The position numbers and the translations under genes were made by a program. A model generated the notes under the pieces. The model was not told the DNA's origin. It was given only the letters and a program-made list of their open reading frames with translations, and did not search any database. From positions 1-60,207 of the forward strand of contig JAMJFO010000016.1 in the NCBI GenBank assembly GCA_023544645.1: a stretch of DNA of 60,207 nucleotides, given 5' to 3'. Within the stretch, counting starts at the first letter, position 1. Every line of letters begins with the position of its first letter. Below are positions 16,608-25,900 of the stretch, piece after piece. Source of the DNA: Desulfobulbaceae bacterium. GTDB lineage: Bacteria > Desulfobacterota > Desulfobulbia > Desulfobulbales > Desulfobulbaceae.

Positions 16608-17741
16608 ATGCGTATCGCTTTTTACGCCCCATTCAAGCCCCTGGACCACCCCAACCCCTCCGGAGACCTGGTCATTGCCGGCGGACTGGTTGACCATCTT
16701 ATTGCCGGCGGCAACGACATCCGGGTAATGAGTAGGCTGCGCTCACGCTGGATATACTGGAAGCCCTGGCTTCTGCTCCGGGCTTTAATCCAACGGCGGC
16801 GGATCACCAGGGAACTTGCCCGGCAGAATGTTGATTTATGGCTGACCTATCACACCTATTACAAGGCTCCTGACCTGATAGGTCCGTTCGTGGCAGCAAA
16901 GCTGAACATCCCTTATGTCATTTTCCAGGGGATTTACTCGACCAGGGTCCGCAGGAAATGGCAGACCCGCCCCGGTTACACGTTGAACACCAGGGCCCTG
17001 CTCGCCGCAGACCTGGTCCTGACCAACAGGCAGGCTGATCTGAAAAACCTGCGGCGTCTCCTTCCCGATGACCGCCTGCATTATCTGGCCCCCGGCATTC
17101 ATCCCGCCCGGTTTACTGCCGACCCGACTGTGCGCAGAACCGTCCGCGCCGGATGGCGGGTCAACACTGTACCGGTCATCCTTACCGCTGCCATGTTCCG
17201 GGCCGACGTCAAAACCCAGGGCCTGATCTGGGTGATTGAAAGCTGCGCGCGACTGCTCGGGCAGGGTCATGACCTGCGGCTGGTCATTGCCGGGGACGGC
17301 CGGGAAAAAGCCCGGCTGGTCGATCTTGCCCGCAAACTGCTCGGTGATAAAGCGTTGTTTGTCGGCCTGGTTCCCCGGCAGCAGATGGCTGAATTCTACA
17401 ACGGCGGTGACCTGTTCGTTTTCCCCGGCATCAACGAATCGCTGGGCATGGTCTATCTCGAAGCCCAGTCATGCGGACTGCCGGTGGTTGCCTTTGAAAC
17501 CGGCGGCGTTCCCGAGGTGGTCAAAAACGGCCAAACCGGCCTGCTGACGCCCCTTTTCGACCAAAACCGTTTTGATGGGGCTGTGGCGGCGCTGATCACG
17601 GACCCCCGGCAGCGGCAGCGAATGGGCGCGGCCGCCGCCGCGTACATCCGCGAAAATCACGACCTTGAAAAAAATTACCGCCGGCTGGAACAACTGCTGC
17701 GAGAAGTCAAAGCATCGCACCGGGACAAGAGCAACGCATGA
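16608..17741 (+). CDS. Glycosyltransferase family 4 (GT-B)
   Basis: A second GT4 enzyme of 377 residues. It starts with MRIAFYAPFKPLDHPNPSGD, in which the acceptor-side Gly loop is SGDLVIAGGLVDHL; the donor half contains VIAGDGREKARL and ESLGMVYLEAQSCGLPVVAF with the family E-x7-E pattern. It starts four bases after the previous stop and shares an ATGA overlap with the next gene, so translation is probably coupled. Confidence 0.87.
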   Translation: MRIAFYAPFKPLDHPNPSGDLVIAGGLVDHLIAGGNDIRVMSRLRSRWIYWKPWLLLRALIQRRRITRELARQNVDLWLTYHTYYKAPDLIGPFVAAKLNIPYVIFQGIYSTRVRRKWQTRPGYTLNTRALLAADLVLTNRQADLKNLRRLLPDDRLHYLAPGIHPARFTADPTVRRTVRAGWRVNTVPVILTAAMFRADVKTQGLIWVIESCARLLGQGHDLRLVIAGDGREKARLVDLARKLLGDKALFVGLVPRQQMAEFYNGGDLFVFPGINESLGMVYLEAQSCGLPVVAFETGGVPEVVKNGQTGLLTPLFDQNRFDGAVAALITDPRQRQRMGAAAAAYIRENHDLEKNYRRLEQLLREVKASHRDKSNA

Positions 17742-18379
17742 AGAGCCAGGCAGCAACCCATTTCGGCATCATCCGCCACGCTCCCACCCTGTGGAACGAA
17801 GAAAAGCGGATCCAGGGACAGCATGACGCCCCTCTTTCCGCCAGGGGTCGATCAATGGCCAGGGAATGGGGAAAGCAGCTTGCGCAATTAACCTGGCACC
17901 GTCTTGTCTGCAGCGACCTGGAACGGGCGCGGCAAACCGCCGAACTGGTCAACATAACGCTGCGTCTGCCGTGGACAACGGAGTCCCGGCTGCGGGAACA
18001 GGACTGGGGGGACTGGACCACCATGACCCTGGGCGAGATAAAGGCCGGCCATCATGACCTGCTGCGGAAACAGGAGCGGCAGGGGTGGGATTTTCAGCCG
18101 CCCGGCGGTGAATCCCGCCGCAAGGTCCTGGCACGGAGCCTGGCTGCACTGGCTGCTGCCCATGCCACCGCCCCCGGGGAGAACATCCTGATCGTCTGTC
18201 ATGAGGGAATAGTGAAATGTTTGCTGTACCACCTGCTGGATCGTCAATTTCTGCCGGAAGAACCCGGGGTCATTGCTCCTTTTCACCTGCACCTGCTGGC
18301 AATGCAGGGCAACAACCTTTCCCTGGCCCGCTTGAACCGGCTGCCGCTGGCCACGACTCCGCCCGGAAATGGTCAATGA
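17738..18379 (+). CDS. Histidine phosphatase family protein
   Basis: A phosphoglycerate-mutase-like phosphatase. The catalytic RHG-type motif is GIIRHAPTLWNEEKRIQG, with the phospho-His in RHA; the second His is in IVCHEGIVKCLLYH, and DLERARQTAELV is the conserved interior. Embedded between glycosyltransferase genes, it probably dephosphorylates a sugar phosphate or nucleotide-sugar precursor (compare GmhB or CobC roles), but the substrate is not deducible. Confidence 0.85.
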   Translation: MKSQAATHFGIIRHAPTLWNEEKRIQGQHDAPLSARGRSMAREWGKQLAQLTWHRLVCSDLERARQTAELVNITLRLPWTTESRLREQDWGDWTTMTLGEIKAGHHDLLRKQERQGWDFQPPGGESRRKVLARSLAALAAAHATAPGENILIVCHEGIVKCLLYHLLDRQFLPEEPGVIAPFHLHLLAMQGNNLSLARLNRLPLATTPPGNGQ

Positions 18380-18380
18380 C

Positions 18381-19541
18381 ATGAAGATACTCATTTACTG
18401 TCAGCATGTTCTCGGCATCGGCCACCTGTTCCGGACCCTGGAAATAGCCCGGTCCATGGAGGACCACCAGGTGACCCTGGTTCTCGGGGGCCCGCCCGCA
18501 GCCCTTGCCCTGCCCGAACATATCCGGATCGTCCAGCTGCCCGGCCTCCGGATGGACGCTGATTTTGACGAAGTTTTACCGGTTGACCGGGACCGATCCC
18601 TTGAGGAGGTCAAAACTGAACGGGCAGCCATGCTGCACAGCCTGGCCGGGGATCTGCGGCCGGATATCATTATGATCGAACTCTTTCCTTTCGGCCGCAA
18701 CGGTTTTTCCTTTGAACTGCTGCCCCTGCTGAAAGATGTCCGCAACGGCCTCCTGCCCCCCGCCAAAGTAGTCTGCAGCCTGCGGGACATCCTGGTGGAG
18801 AAAAAAGACCAGGCCCGGTTCGAGCAACGGGTCATCGACCGGCTCAATGCTTTTTTTGATCTCCTGCTGATCCACGGAGACCCTGAGGTAATAGCCCTGG
18901 ATGCAACGTTCTCCCGGGTCAACGACATTGCCGTTCCAATGGTCTATACCGGTTATATCTGCGAAAAAAGCGCCCCCCGGGAAGGAGCCTTGCTCAAAAA
19001 GCAGATCCGCCTGCTGCCCGGCGAAAAACTTATCGTGGTCAGCGCCGGCGGCGGCAATGTGGGGTATCATCTGCTGGATACCGCGCGCAGGGCCTGTGAC
19101 CTGCTACAGTTCCCTGTGCGCATGCAGATCTTTACCGGTCCCTATCTGGAACCGGATCATTTTGGCGAGCTCAAGGAGAAAACCGCACCCGGTGTCAGGG
19201 TCGAGCGCTTTACCGACCGTTTTCCGGCCTGGCTTGCCGCCGCGGACCTTTCAATATCCATGGGCGGCTACAATACCTCCATGTCCGTCCTTGCTTCCGG
19301 AACACCGGCCCTTATTCATCCCTTCGGCCAGAACCGGGAGCAGCGGATGCGGACCGAGCGGCTTGCGACAATGGCGGCCATCCGGTTACTGCGCGAAACC
19401 GATCTCTCGCCGGCTGTCCTGGCGGAAAACATTTCATCGATGATCGGCCGGCAAAAAACAATCCCCGCCATACGGCTTGACGGGGCAGCAAAAACCAACC
19501 GGCTGTTGACCGGCTGGCTCACCAGCGGGACACTGGCATGA
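18381..19541 (+). CDS. Predicted glycosyltransferase, MurG-like (paralogue of the gene at 14157)
   Basis: A GT-B fold protein starting with MKILIYCQHVLGIGHLFRTL, the same GxGHxxR nucleation motif as the enzyme four genes upstream. It also has CSLRDILVEKKD, VVSAGGGNVGYHL and the donor motif SISMGGYNTSMSVLASG. ATG 18381 lies one base after the previous stop; an in-frame ATG at 18369 is possible. Two members of this small family in one operon suggest two similar glycosidic linkages. Confidence 0.78.
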   Translation: MKILIYCQHVLGIGHLFRTLEIARSMEDHQVTLVLGGPPAALALPEHIRIVQLPGLRMDADFDEVLPVDRDRSLEEVKTERAAMLHSLAGDLRPDIIMIELFPFGRNGFSFELLPLLKDVRNGLLPPAKVVCSLRDILVEKKDQARFEQRVIDRLNAFFDLLLIHGDPEVIALDATFSRVNDIAVPMVYTGYICEKSAPREGALLKKQIRLLPGEKLIVVSAGGGNVGYHLLDTARRACDLLQFPVRMQIFTGPYLEPDHFGELKEKTAPGVRVERFTDRFPAWLAAADLSISMGGYNTSMSVLASGTPALIHPFGQNREQRMRTERLATMAAIRLLRETDLSPAVLAENISSMIGRQKTIPAIRLDGAAKTNRLLTGWLTSGTLA

Positions 19542-20344
19542 GTGATCACGTAGCAATAATCTGGCAGCAGGATATTCCGGAGGGGACAATACAACAACTG
19601 CGGGAGATTCTCCAGTCGACTCCTCCCGCCGACCAGGCGCTGCAGGTATTCTTCCGGGCCGATGACATCGCCCGGACCGACGAACCATTCCGCAAGCTCA
19701 TGCAGCTGTTCCTGGATCATGGCATGCCCCTGTGCCTTGCCGTTGTCCCGGACTGGCTCGACCATGACCGTTGGCAGGCCCTGCAGCAATTCGACCCGGC
19801 CAATCCTCTCTGGTGCTGGCACCAGCATGGGCGAAATCACGGCAACCATGAGCTGCGGGGGAAAAAAAGCGAATTCGGTGATTCCAGGTCACCGGAGGAA
19901 ATCAGCAATGACCTGGCCGGCGGCAGGGATCATCTTGTCCAAACCATGGGCGGTCTTTTTTACCCGGTTTTTACGCCGCCCTGGAACCGGTGCGGCGCCA
20001 AAACCCTGAACCTTTTGCCAAAGCTTGACTTCAGGGCCGTTTCCAGATCAGAAGGCGCCACGCCTTCAGCGCAAAACATTCTACCTGATCTTGCTGTCAA
20101 CGTCGACCTGCACACGCGCAAGGAGCAAAATTTCAACACAGGCTGGCAAAACCTTGCGCTTGAATTCACCCGAGCTGCCGCCAGTGGACGAATGGGAATC
20201 ATGCTGCACCACGAGCGGATGAATGACGCGGCATTTACCTTTCTCGCGGCACTGCTCTCCGAACTCCGATCTTTGCCGCACATAGACTGCTGCACGTTCC
20301 GGCAACTCCTGAAACAGGGAAAAAAAATTAGTCGCCGGGATTGA
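19538..20344 (+). CDS. Polysaccharide deacetylase family protein (cytoplasmic)
   Basis: A NodB-fold deacetylase-like enzyme without a signal peptide. The metal-site Asp pair is in VFFRADDIART (near residue 47) and His ligands are in WHQHGRNHGNHEL (near residue 92); TPPWNRCG and MLHHERMN complete the active-site signature. It probably removes an N-acetyl group from a glycan intermediate inside the cell. Last gene of the operon; its end overlaps the convergent ispH gene by 17 bases. Confidence 0.82.
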   Translation: MSDHVAIIWQQDIPEGTIQQLREILQSTPPADQALQVFFRADDIARTDEPFRKLMQLFLDHGMPLCLAVVPDWLDHDRWQALQQFDPANPLWCWHQHGRNHGNHELRGKKSEFGDSRSPEEISNDLAGGRDHLVQTMGGLFYPVFTPPWNRCGAKTLNLLPKLDFRAVSRSEGATPSAQNILPDLAVNVDLHTRKEQNFNTGWQNLALEFTRAAASGRMGIMLHHERMNDAAFTFLAALLSELRSLPHIDCCTFRQLLKQGKKISRRD

Positions 20345-21278
20345 CGGCGAATACCACATTCTCATCCTCGCCGGCCATTTCCCTTATCACATCAGCGCCG
20401 CAACTTTGCAGGCGCGCAATCACATCCTTTACCAGGACCTCGGGGGCGGACGCCCCGGCGGTAAGTCCAATGGTCCGGACCCCGTCCAGCCAATTGGGAT
20501 CGATCTCGTCCGCCTGATCTATCAGATAGGCCTTTACCCCTCGGTGTTCAGCCGCTTCACGCAGCCGGTTGGAATTGGAGCTGTTCCTTGATCCCACAAC
20601 CAGGACCAGGTCAACCTGGGTTGAAAGCTCCCGCACAGCGTTCTGCCGGTTGGTTGTCGCATAGCATATATCGGTCCGTTCGGGCTCACTGATGTCCGGA
20701 AAACGATGACGGATCGCCTGGAGCAGTTCCCTGGTATCGTCAAGGCTCAGGGTGGTCTGGGTAACGTAGCCAACCCGGTGCGGATCGGCCACCTGCAGAT
20801 TTGACACCTCTGCGGGATCGGATACCACATGCGCGGCGCCGGCAGCATGGCCGCAGGTTCCCTCAACTTCGGGGTGGCCCTTATGTCCGAGCACCAGGAC
20901 ATCGTAGCCGATCTTGTTCAGCCGCACCACCCTGCGGTGCACCCGTGAAACCAGCGGACAGGTGGCGTCGATGGTCTGCAGGCCGAGTTTATCCGCCATT
21001 TTTTCAATGGCCAGAGAAACGCCATGGGCGCTGAATATGGTGACCGACCCGGAGGGAATATCTTCCAGGGATTCGACAAAAACAGCTCCTTTCTCCGCCA
21101 GCTCCTGTATGACGTGCCTGTTGTGCACAATCTCATGCAGCACGTAGACCGGCGGGCCATGCTGGTCCAGGGCTTCGCGGACAATGGTGATGGCCCGCTT
21201 GACCCCGGCGCAGAACCCCCGCGGTTTTGCCAGAATTACTTCCATGCCTGTTTTTCCCTTGCCAATACCTTGTTTCAT
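20328..21278 (-). CDS. ispH: 4-hydroxy-3-methylbut-2-enyl diphosphate reductase
   Basis: Final enzyme of the MEP isoprenoid pathway, giving IPP and DMAPP with a [4Fe-4S] cluster. The three cluster Cys are in RGFCAGVKRA, DATCPLVSRVH and TDICYATTNRQNAV. Substrate-site motifs SAHGVS, GHKGHPEVEGT and SSNSNRL are intact. ATG 21278 is preceded by AAAGG; ATG 21245 (MEVILAKPRG), also with a nearby AAGGG, is a good alternative. It fits functionally with the polyprenyl synthase at 4.9 kb. Confidence 0.95.
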   Translation of the reverse strand: MKQGIGKGKTGMEVILAKPRGFCAGVKRAITIVREALDQHGPPVYVLHEIVHNRHVIQELAEKGAVFVESLEDIPSGSVTIFSAHGVSLAIEKMADKLGLQTIDATCPLVSRVHRRVVRLNKIGYDVLVLGHKGHPEVEGTCGHAAGAAHVVSDPAEVSNLQVADPHRVGYVTQTTLSLDDTRELLQAIRHRFPDISEPERTDICYATTNRQNAVRELSTQVDLVLVVGSRNSSNSNRLREAAEHRGVKAYLIDQADEIDPNWLDGVRTIGLTAGASAPEVLVKDVIARLQSCGADVIREMAGEDENVVFAVNPGD

Positions 21279-21518
21279 AATAAACCTTTCCCTTCCCTGC
21301 CAGGATATGTAATAAAATACCAACTGAAAAAAGACAACAAACGATTCAGGCCCGCCGGTACGGCATCAAGCCTTGATAAACCGGAAGACAGACAAAATGC
21401 GTCGACAAATTTATTTATGTTTTTAACACATTATCTCAAGTTTTTCTTTTTTCCTCCCCCCGGTATCGGTTATACTTTTAAAAATAATAATTCATCTTCT
21501 CAACACAGAAGGAAATTC

Positions 21519-22169
21519 ATGGACCGGCTGGTTGAACTCCCTTTTGGTAAATCCGTAGAAATTGCCTACAAGTCTATCCGGGCCAGATTCTTCCGCTCCC
21601 TGATCACCACCCTCAGTCTTGTGCTTGCCATCGCCTTTTTATGCTATGTCCAGACCGGCAACCTCATAGCCGAAGCAGTCCTGCAGCACAACGGTGAAGA
21701 AGCGTACAGGATCCTGGAACGGGCCGGCTATGATATCGAGCCGGGCGCGACCTCCATCGGGGACAGCGCCAAGCAGCGCTGGATTATTATCCTCTCGCTG
21801 CTGGTCTGCGTCGTGGGCATTGTCAACGCCCAACTCATGGCAGTCACCGAACGTTTTCGGGAAATCGGCACCATGAAATGCCTTGGCGCGCTCAACCGTT
21901 TCATCCTCCGGCTGTTTGTGCTGGAGGCCTCTATCCAAGGCCTTGCCGGAGCCTTTGCCGGGGCGATGATCGGAGCGGTGTTTGCCCTCATTTCATCAAC
22001 TTTTCAGTTCGGCTCCACAGTTCTTGCGTCTCTGCCCTATACCCAGGTAGCCGCAACCATCGGCGCCGCCACTGCTGTTGGCTGTTTCCTCAGCCTGGCC
22101 GGTGTAACCTACCCGGCCATCAAGGCCGCGACAATGGAACCGGTAGAGGCCATGCGGGTCGAGGAATAA
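21519..22169 (+). CDS. FtsX-like ABC transporter permease (minimal, four TM segments)
   Basis: An inner-membrane subunit of the MacB/LolCE class. TM1 is near residues 28-48, followed by only a short periplasmic loop (about 40 residues) instead of the usual large domain, then TM2-TM4 near 87-107, 133-158 and 170-195. The cytoplasmic ERFREIGTMKCLGA segment is the FtsX coupling motif, and the C-terminal PAIKAATMEPVEAMR is typical of this family. ATG 21519 follows AGAAGGA; upstream in-frame codons lack support. It starts the 15-kb operon and is paired with the ATPase 31 bp downstream. Confidence 0.85.
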   Translation: MDRLVELPFGKSVEIAYKSIRARFFRSLITTLSLVLAIAFLCYVQTGNLIAEAVLQHNGEEAYRILERAGYDIEPGATSIGDSAKQRWIIILSLLVCVVGIVNAQLMAVTERFREIGTMKCLGALNRFILRLFVLEASIQGLAGAFAGAMIGAVFALISSTFQFGSTVLASLPYTQVAATIGAATAVGCFLSLAGVTYPAIKAATMEPVEAMRVEE

Positions 22170-22200
22170 GTAAACAGAACAGACAGGATACAGGAAACCG

Positions 22201-22929
22201 ATGACTGAACAGCACGCCATTATCAGAACCACCAACGTGGTAAAAACATTCCAGCTCGGCCGTCATCAGCTGGAAGTGCTCAAGGGAATAAGTTTGACCA
22301 TTGCCGCTGGTCGCTACATATCGATCATGGGCCCCTCGGGCTCGGGCAAAAGCACGCTGTTCAACATGATCGGCGGACTTGACAAGCCGACTTCGGGCAA
22401 GGTTTTCATTGACGAAGTCGACATTGCCCAACTGGACGCCTATGAACTTGCATGGCTGCGCTGCCGGAAAATCGGCTACATCTTCCAGACCTTCAACCTG
22501 ATCCCGGTGATGACCGCCCTGGAAAACGTTACCCTGCCCATGATTTTTGCCGGCACCGGCAATGATGAAGCTGTTGAACGAGGCATGGAACTGCTGAGGA
22601 CCGTAGGCCTGGCCGACCGCCACAGCCACAAGCCTTCGGAGCTTTCCGGCGGCCAGCAACAGCGGGTGGCAGTGGCCCGGGCCCTGGCCAACAGCCCGGC
22701 CATCATCCTTGCCGACGAGCCCACCGGCAACCTTGATCTGACCACCGGGGAGGAAATAATCAACCTTCTCAAACAGATGAGTACAGAGCGCGGGGTCACC
22801 ATCATCTCAGCCACCCATGATTTCAAAATGCTCAATGTTTCGGATGAAGTCATCTGGATCCGCGACGGCATGGTGGACAAGATAGAACAGCGCGAAGAAC
22901 TGAATATATCCATCGGTACCATCGAATAA
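22201..22929 (+). CDS. ABC transporter ATP-binding protein (LolD/MacB type)
   Basis: A cytoplasmic ATPase of the mechanotransmission ABC class. Walker A GPSGSGKST, Q-loop YIFQTFNLIPVMTALEN, signature LSGGQQQRVAVARAL, Walker B IILADEPTGNLD and H-loop SATHD are all intact. It probably energises both the short FtsX permease upstream and the giant FtsX fusion that begins two bases after its stop. Length of 242 is standard. Confidence 0.93.
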   Translation: MTEQHAIIRTTNVVKTFQLGRHQLEVLKGISLTIAAGRYISIMGPSGSGKSTLFNMIGGLDKPTSGKVFIDEVDIAQLDAYELAWLRCRKIGYIFQTFNLIPVMTALENVTLPMIFAGTGNDEAVERGMELLRTVGLADRHSHKPSELSGGQQQRVAVARALANSPAIILADEPTGNLDLTTGEEIINLLKQMSTERGVTIISATHDFKMLNVSDEVIWIRDGMVDKIEQREELNISIGTIE

Positions 22930-22931
22930 TC

Positions 22932-25900
22932 ATGCTGCCCCGTACCTGCGGAAAAAAATATTGCCGGCCAGGGATCATCCCGTTGCTGGTCCTGTTTTTT
23001 TCCCTGCTGTTGTTTATTCCGGACAGCAGCCGGGCCCAAGGTGATGAAACCCTGCGCCGGACTGTTGAAACCCTGAGCAGCCTTGGCGACCGCCGCACCG
23101 GCACCCCGGGCTCCAGTGAAGCGGCGGCCTATATCCGCCAGCGATTGGCCGCGGCCCACCCTGAAGAGCTGGACAGTATGCAGTTTGCGCTCCCGGTTCT
23201 CCACCACCTGGGCAGCCGGCTCATTGCCAACGGCAGGGAAATACCCCTGCAGCCGATCCTCTACAATGCCATCACCCCGGAAAACCTGCCGGCCGAAGGA
23301 CTGCAGGGCCCGCTGGTCTATGTCGGCAAAGGGCGGCTTGGTGATTTTAACGGGCACAGAATTGAAGGCGCCATTGTTCTCATGGAATTCGATTCCGGCC
23401 GCAACTGGCTCAATGCCGCATCTCTCGGAGCATCCGCTCTTATCTATATCAACCGCGGCCCCTCTCCCAGGACCCGGTTTGTCGACAAGGAAGAGCTCTC
23501 CCCCGTGCAGTTCCCCTGCTTCTGGATGGAAGAGGAGTCACTGCCGCTTCTGGGAGATTTTGCAGCCGCCGATCCGGCAGCGCTCAACACCATCCCCATC
23601 CGTCTTGAAAGCTCCATGCGCTGGCAAAAGGCCACAACGGAAAACATCTTTGCCCTTTTTCCCGGAACCAGCCCCGACCTGAGCGATGAACTCATTATTG
23701 TTGAGGCCTTTTACGATTCCAGCTCATTTATTCCCGGGCGCGCACCAGGTGCGGATGAAGCGCTGTCCATAGCCGGACTTCTGAAACTTGCCGACGATCT
23801 TGCCGTCAATCCACCGCAAAGACCTTTTCTCCTCATCGCCACCAGCGGCCATGGCCAGAGCCTTGCCGGCATGCGGGAGACCATCTGGGCGGCCAATGCC
23901 CGCTCCAAGGACCTGCGGGCAATGGAAAAACAGCTCACGGCCGATGCTGCCGAGCGGGAGGAATTTCTTGAACTGCTCCAACTCTACCGGCAGGGCGCTG
24001 TTGATGATGTCAACGGCCTGAGGCTGCAGAAAGCCATTGATCATGCCCTCAAACTCAAGGTGGACGACCTTTCCACCGAATTGATGCGTCTGCGGATGTA
24101 CCAGGAAAAGGATTCCTCCTCGACAACAATAAAAAAACTGGCGGAGCAGCGTTTCATCCTCCGCCGACTGGGCTGGAGAACCAGTTTCGCGGACCTGACC
24201 GAGGAGGAAAAACAACTGCTGGACCCCCTGGTATCCCGGTCCATCACCGAACACCAGGCAGTGGTGAAGGAGGTCAAAAGCCAGCAGATCATTCTCAAAA
24301 GTATCAAAAAGCTCCGTTCACTGATAGTTGAATATGAGCCCCGGGCTGTTGTCTCCCTTCACCTTTCCAGTCACGGCACCGGGCTTGGCGCCTTTCACCA
24401 GGGTTTTCTCTACCCCCTGCGCCCTACCATCAACCGCACCGCCGCTTTTCGGGATATCGAACAGGCCCTGCAGGAAACCGCCGCCGCTCTGCCCGCTGCT
24501 GCCCCGGCCTTTGTCTCGACACTGCGCCCCAACCGCCTGCAGCCCTGGGAGGATCTCCTGCCCGACCGCCCGGCCCTGGGCGGCGAAGTAAGCAGCCTCG
24601 CCGGCCTTCCGGGCCTGACCCTGGCAACGACCAGCGACATCCGCCAGCACTGGTCCACCCCTTTTGATACGCCGGACCGGATCGACTGGGACTATGCCGG
24701 CCGGCAATGGCGGCTGGTCGGCCGGCTGCTTTCCGGCCTGGACCAGGCAGCAACCCTTGAAAAAGGCTACATCCGCAACGGCTTCTCCTCCGTGGAAGGC
24801 AACTCAAGACTCCTGCTTCACGGGGAGCTGTTTCCTGAGCACCCTGCCCCGAACACCGTCATACTTGCCTTCCAGGGCCTTTCCCGCTATCACGTCCTAA
24901 CGGACCGCCAGGGACGGTTTCTGCTCAAGGGGGTTGCGGACAAAAAACATGTCCTCGACAAGGTCATCCTGGAAGGCTACCTTTTTTCCGAACAGGATGG
25001 CGGCGTCATCTGGGCCATTGACAAAAGACTTACCGGCAAAAACTCCTACCGGGTCAAGATGCAGCGCAATGAGATGAATACCGACCTGATCATGTTCAAG
25101 TGCCGGCAGACAACCATTTTCAACCTCCTGGAACCGCGCAGCTTCAGGTACATGACCAAACTGGACCTCATCGACGGCCGGAGGGAGGCTCCACCTGTCC
25201 GTTACTGGTACAGCCGCATCGATACCAGGAAGTCCACCCTGGCCTCGATTTTTCTTGAACCAGATACACCGCTCAAGCTGACCCTGTCCGACTCGATCCT
25301 GCACAAAAAAATGATCATGACCAACAGCGACAGCGACAACCCCAGGGGCAAGGGGTACAACATTTCCCGCCATCCCTCGCTGTACCACACCACCTACCTT
25401 ACTGCGCGGGATATGTGGTCCCTCCTGCAACCCCGTATCAGCAACCTGGAAGAGCACGGCATACAGAACAGCAGGATTCAGACCTTGCAGCAGCAGGGCG
25501 AACAGGCCCTGCTGCTCGCCGGGAACGCCCTGCAGGACAGAAATTATTCCCTTTTTTTCGAGGAATCGAACAAGTCGTGGGCTCTTGCCAGCCGGGTCTA
25601 CGATCACGTTGAGAAGACACAGAAAGACGTCCTGTTCGGGGTACTGTTCTACATCGCCCTGTTCGTTCCCTTTGCCTTCTGCCTGGAACGCCTGTTTTTC
25701 GGTTTTGTATCCATCTACAAGCGTATAGCGGGATTCACCACCATCCTGCTGCTGCTTATCCTGATCATCGCCCAGGTTCATCCTGCCTTTAAACTGGCCT
25801 ACAGCCCGACCGTGGTCATTCTTGCTTTTTTCATCATCGGTCTTTCCTTCCTGGTGACCATGATCATCATCATGCGCTTTGAAGACGAAATGGTTCTCCT

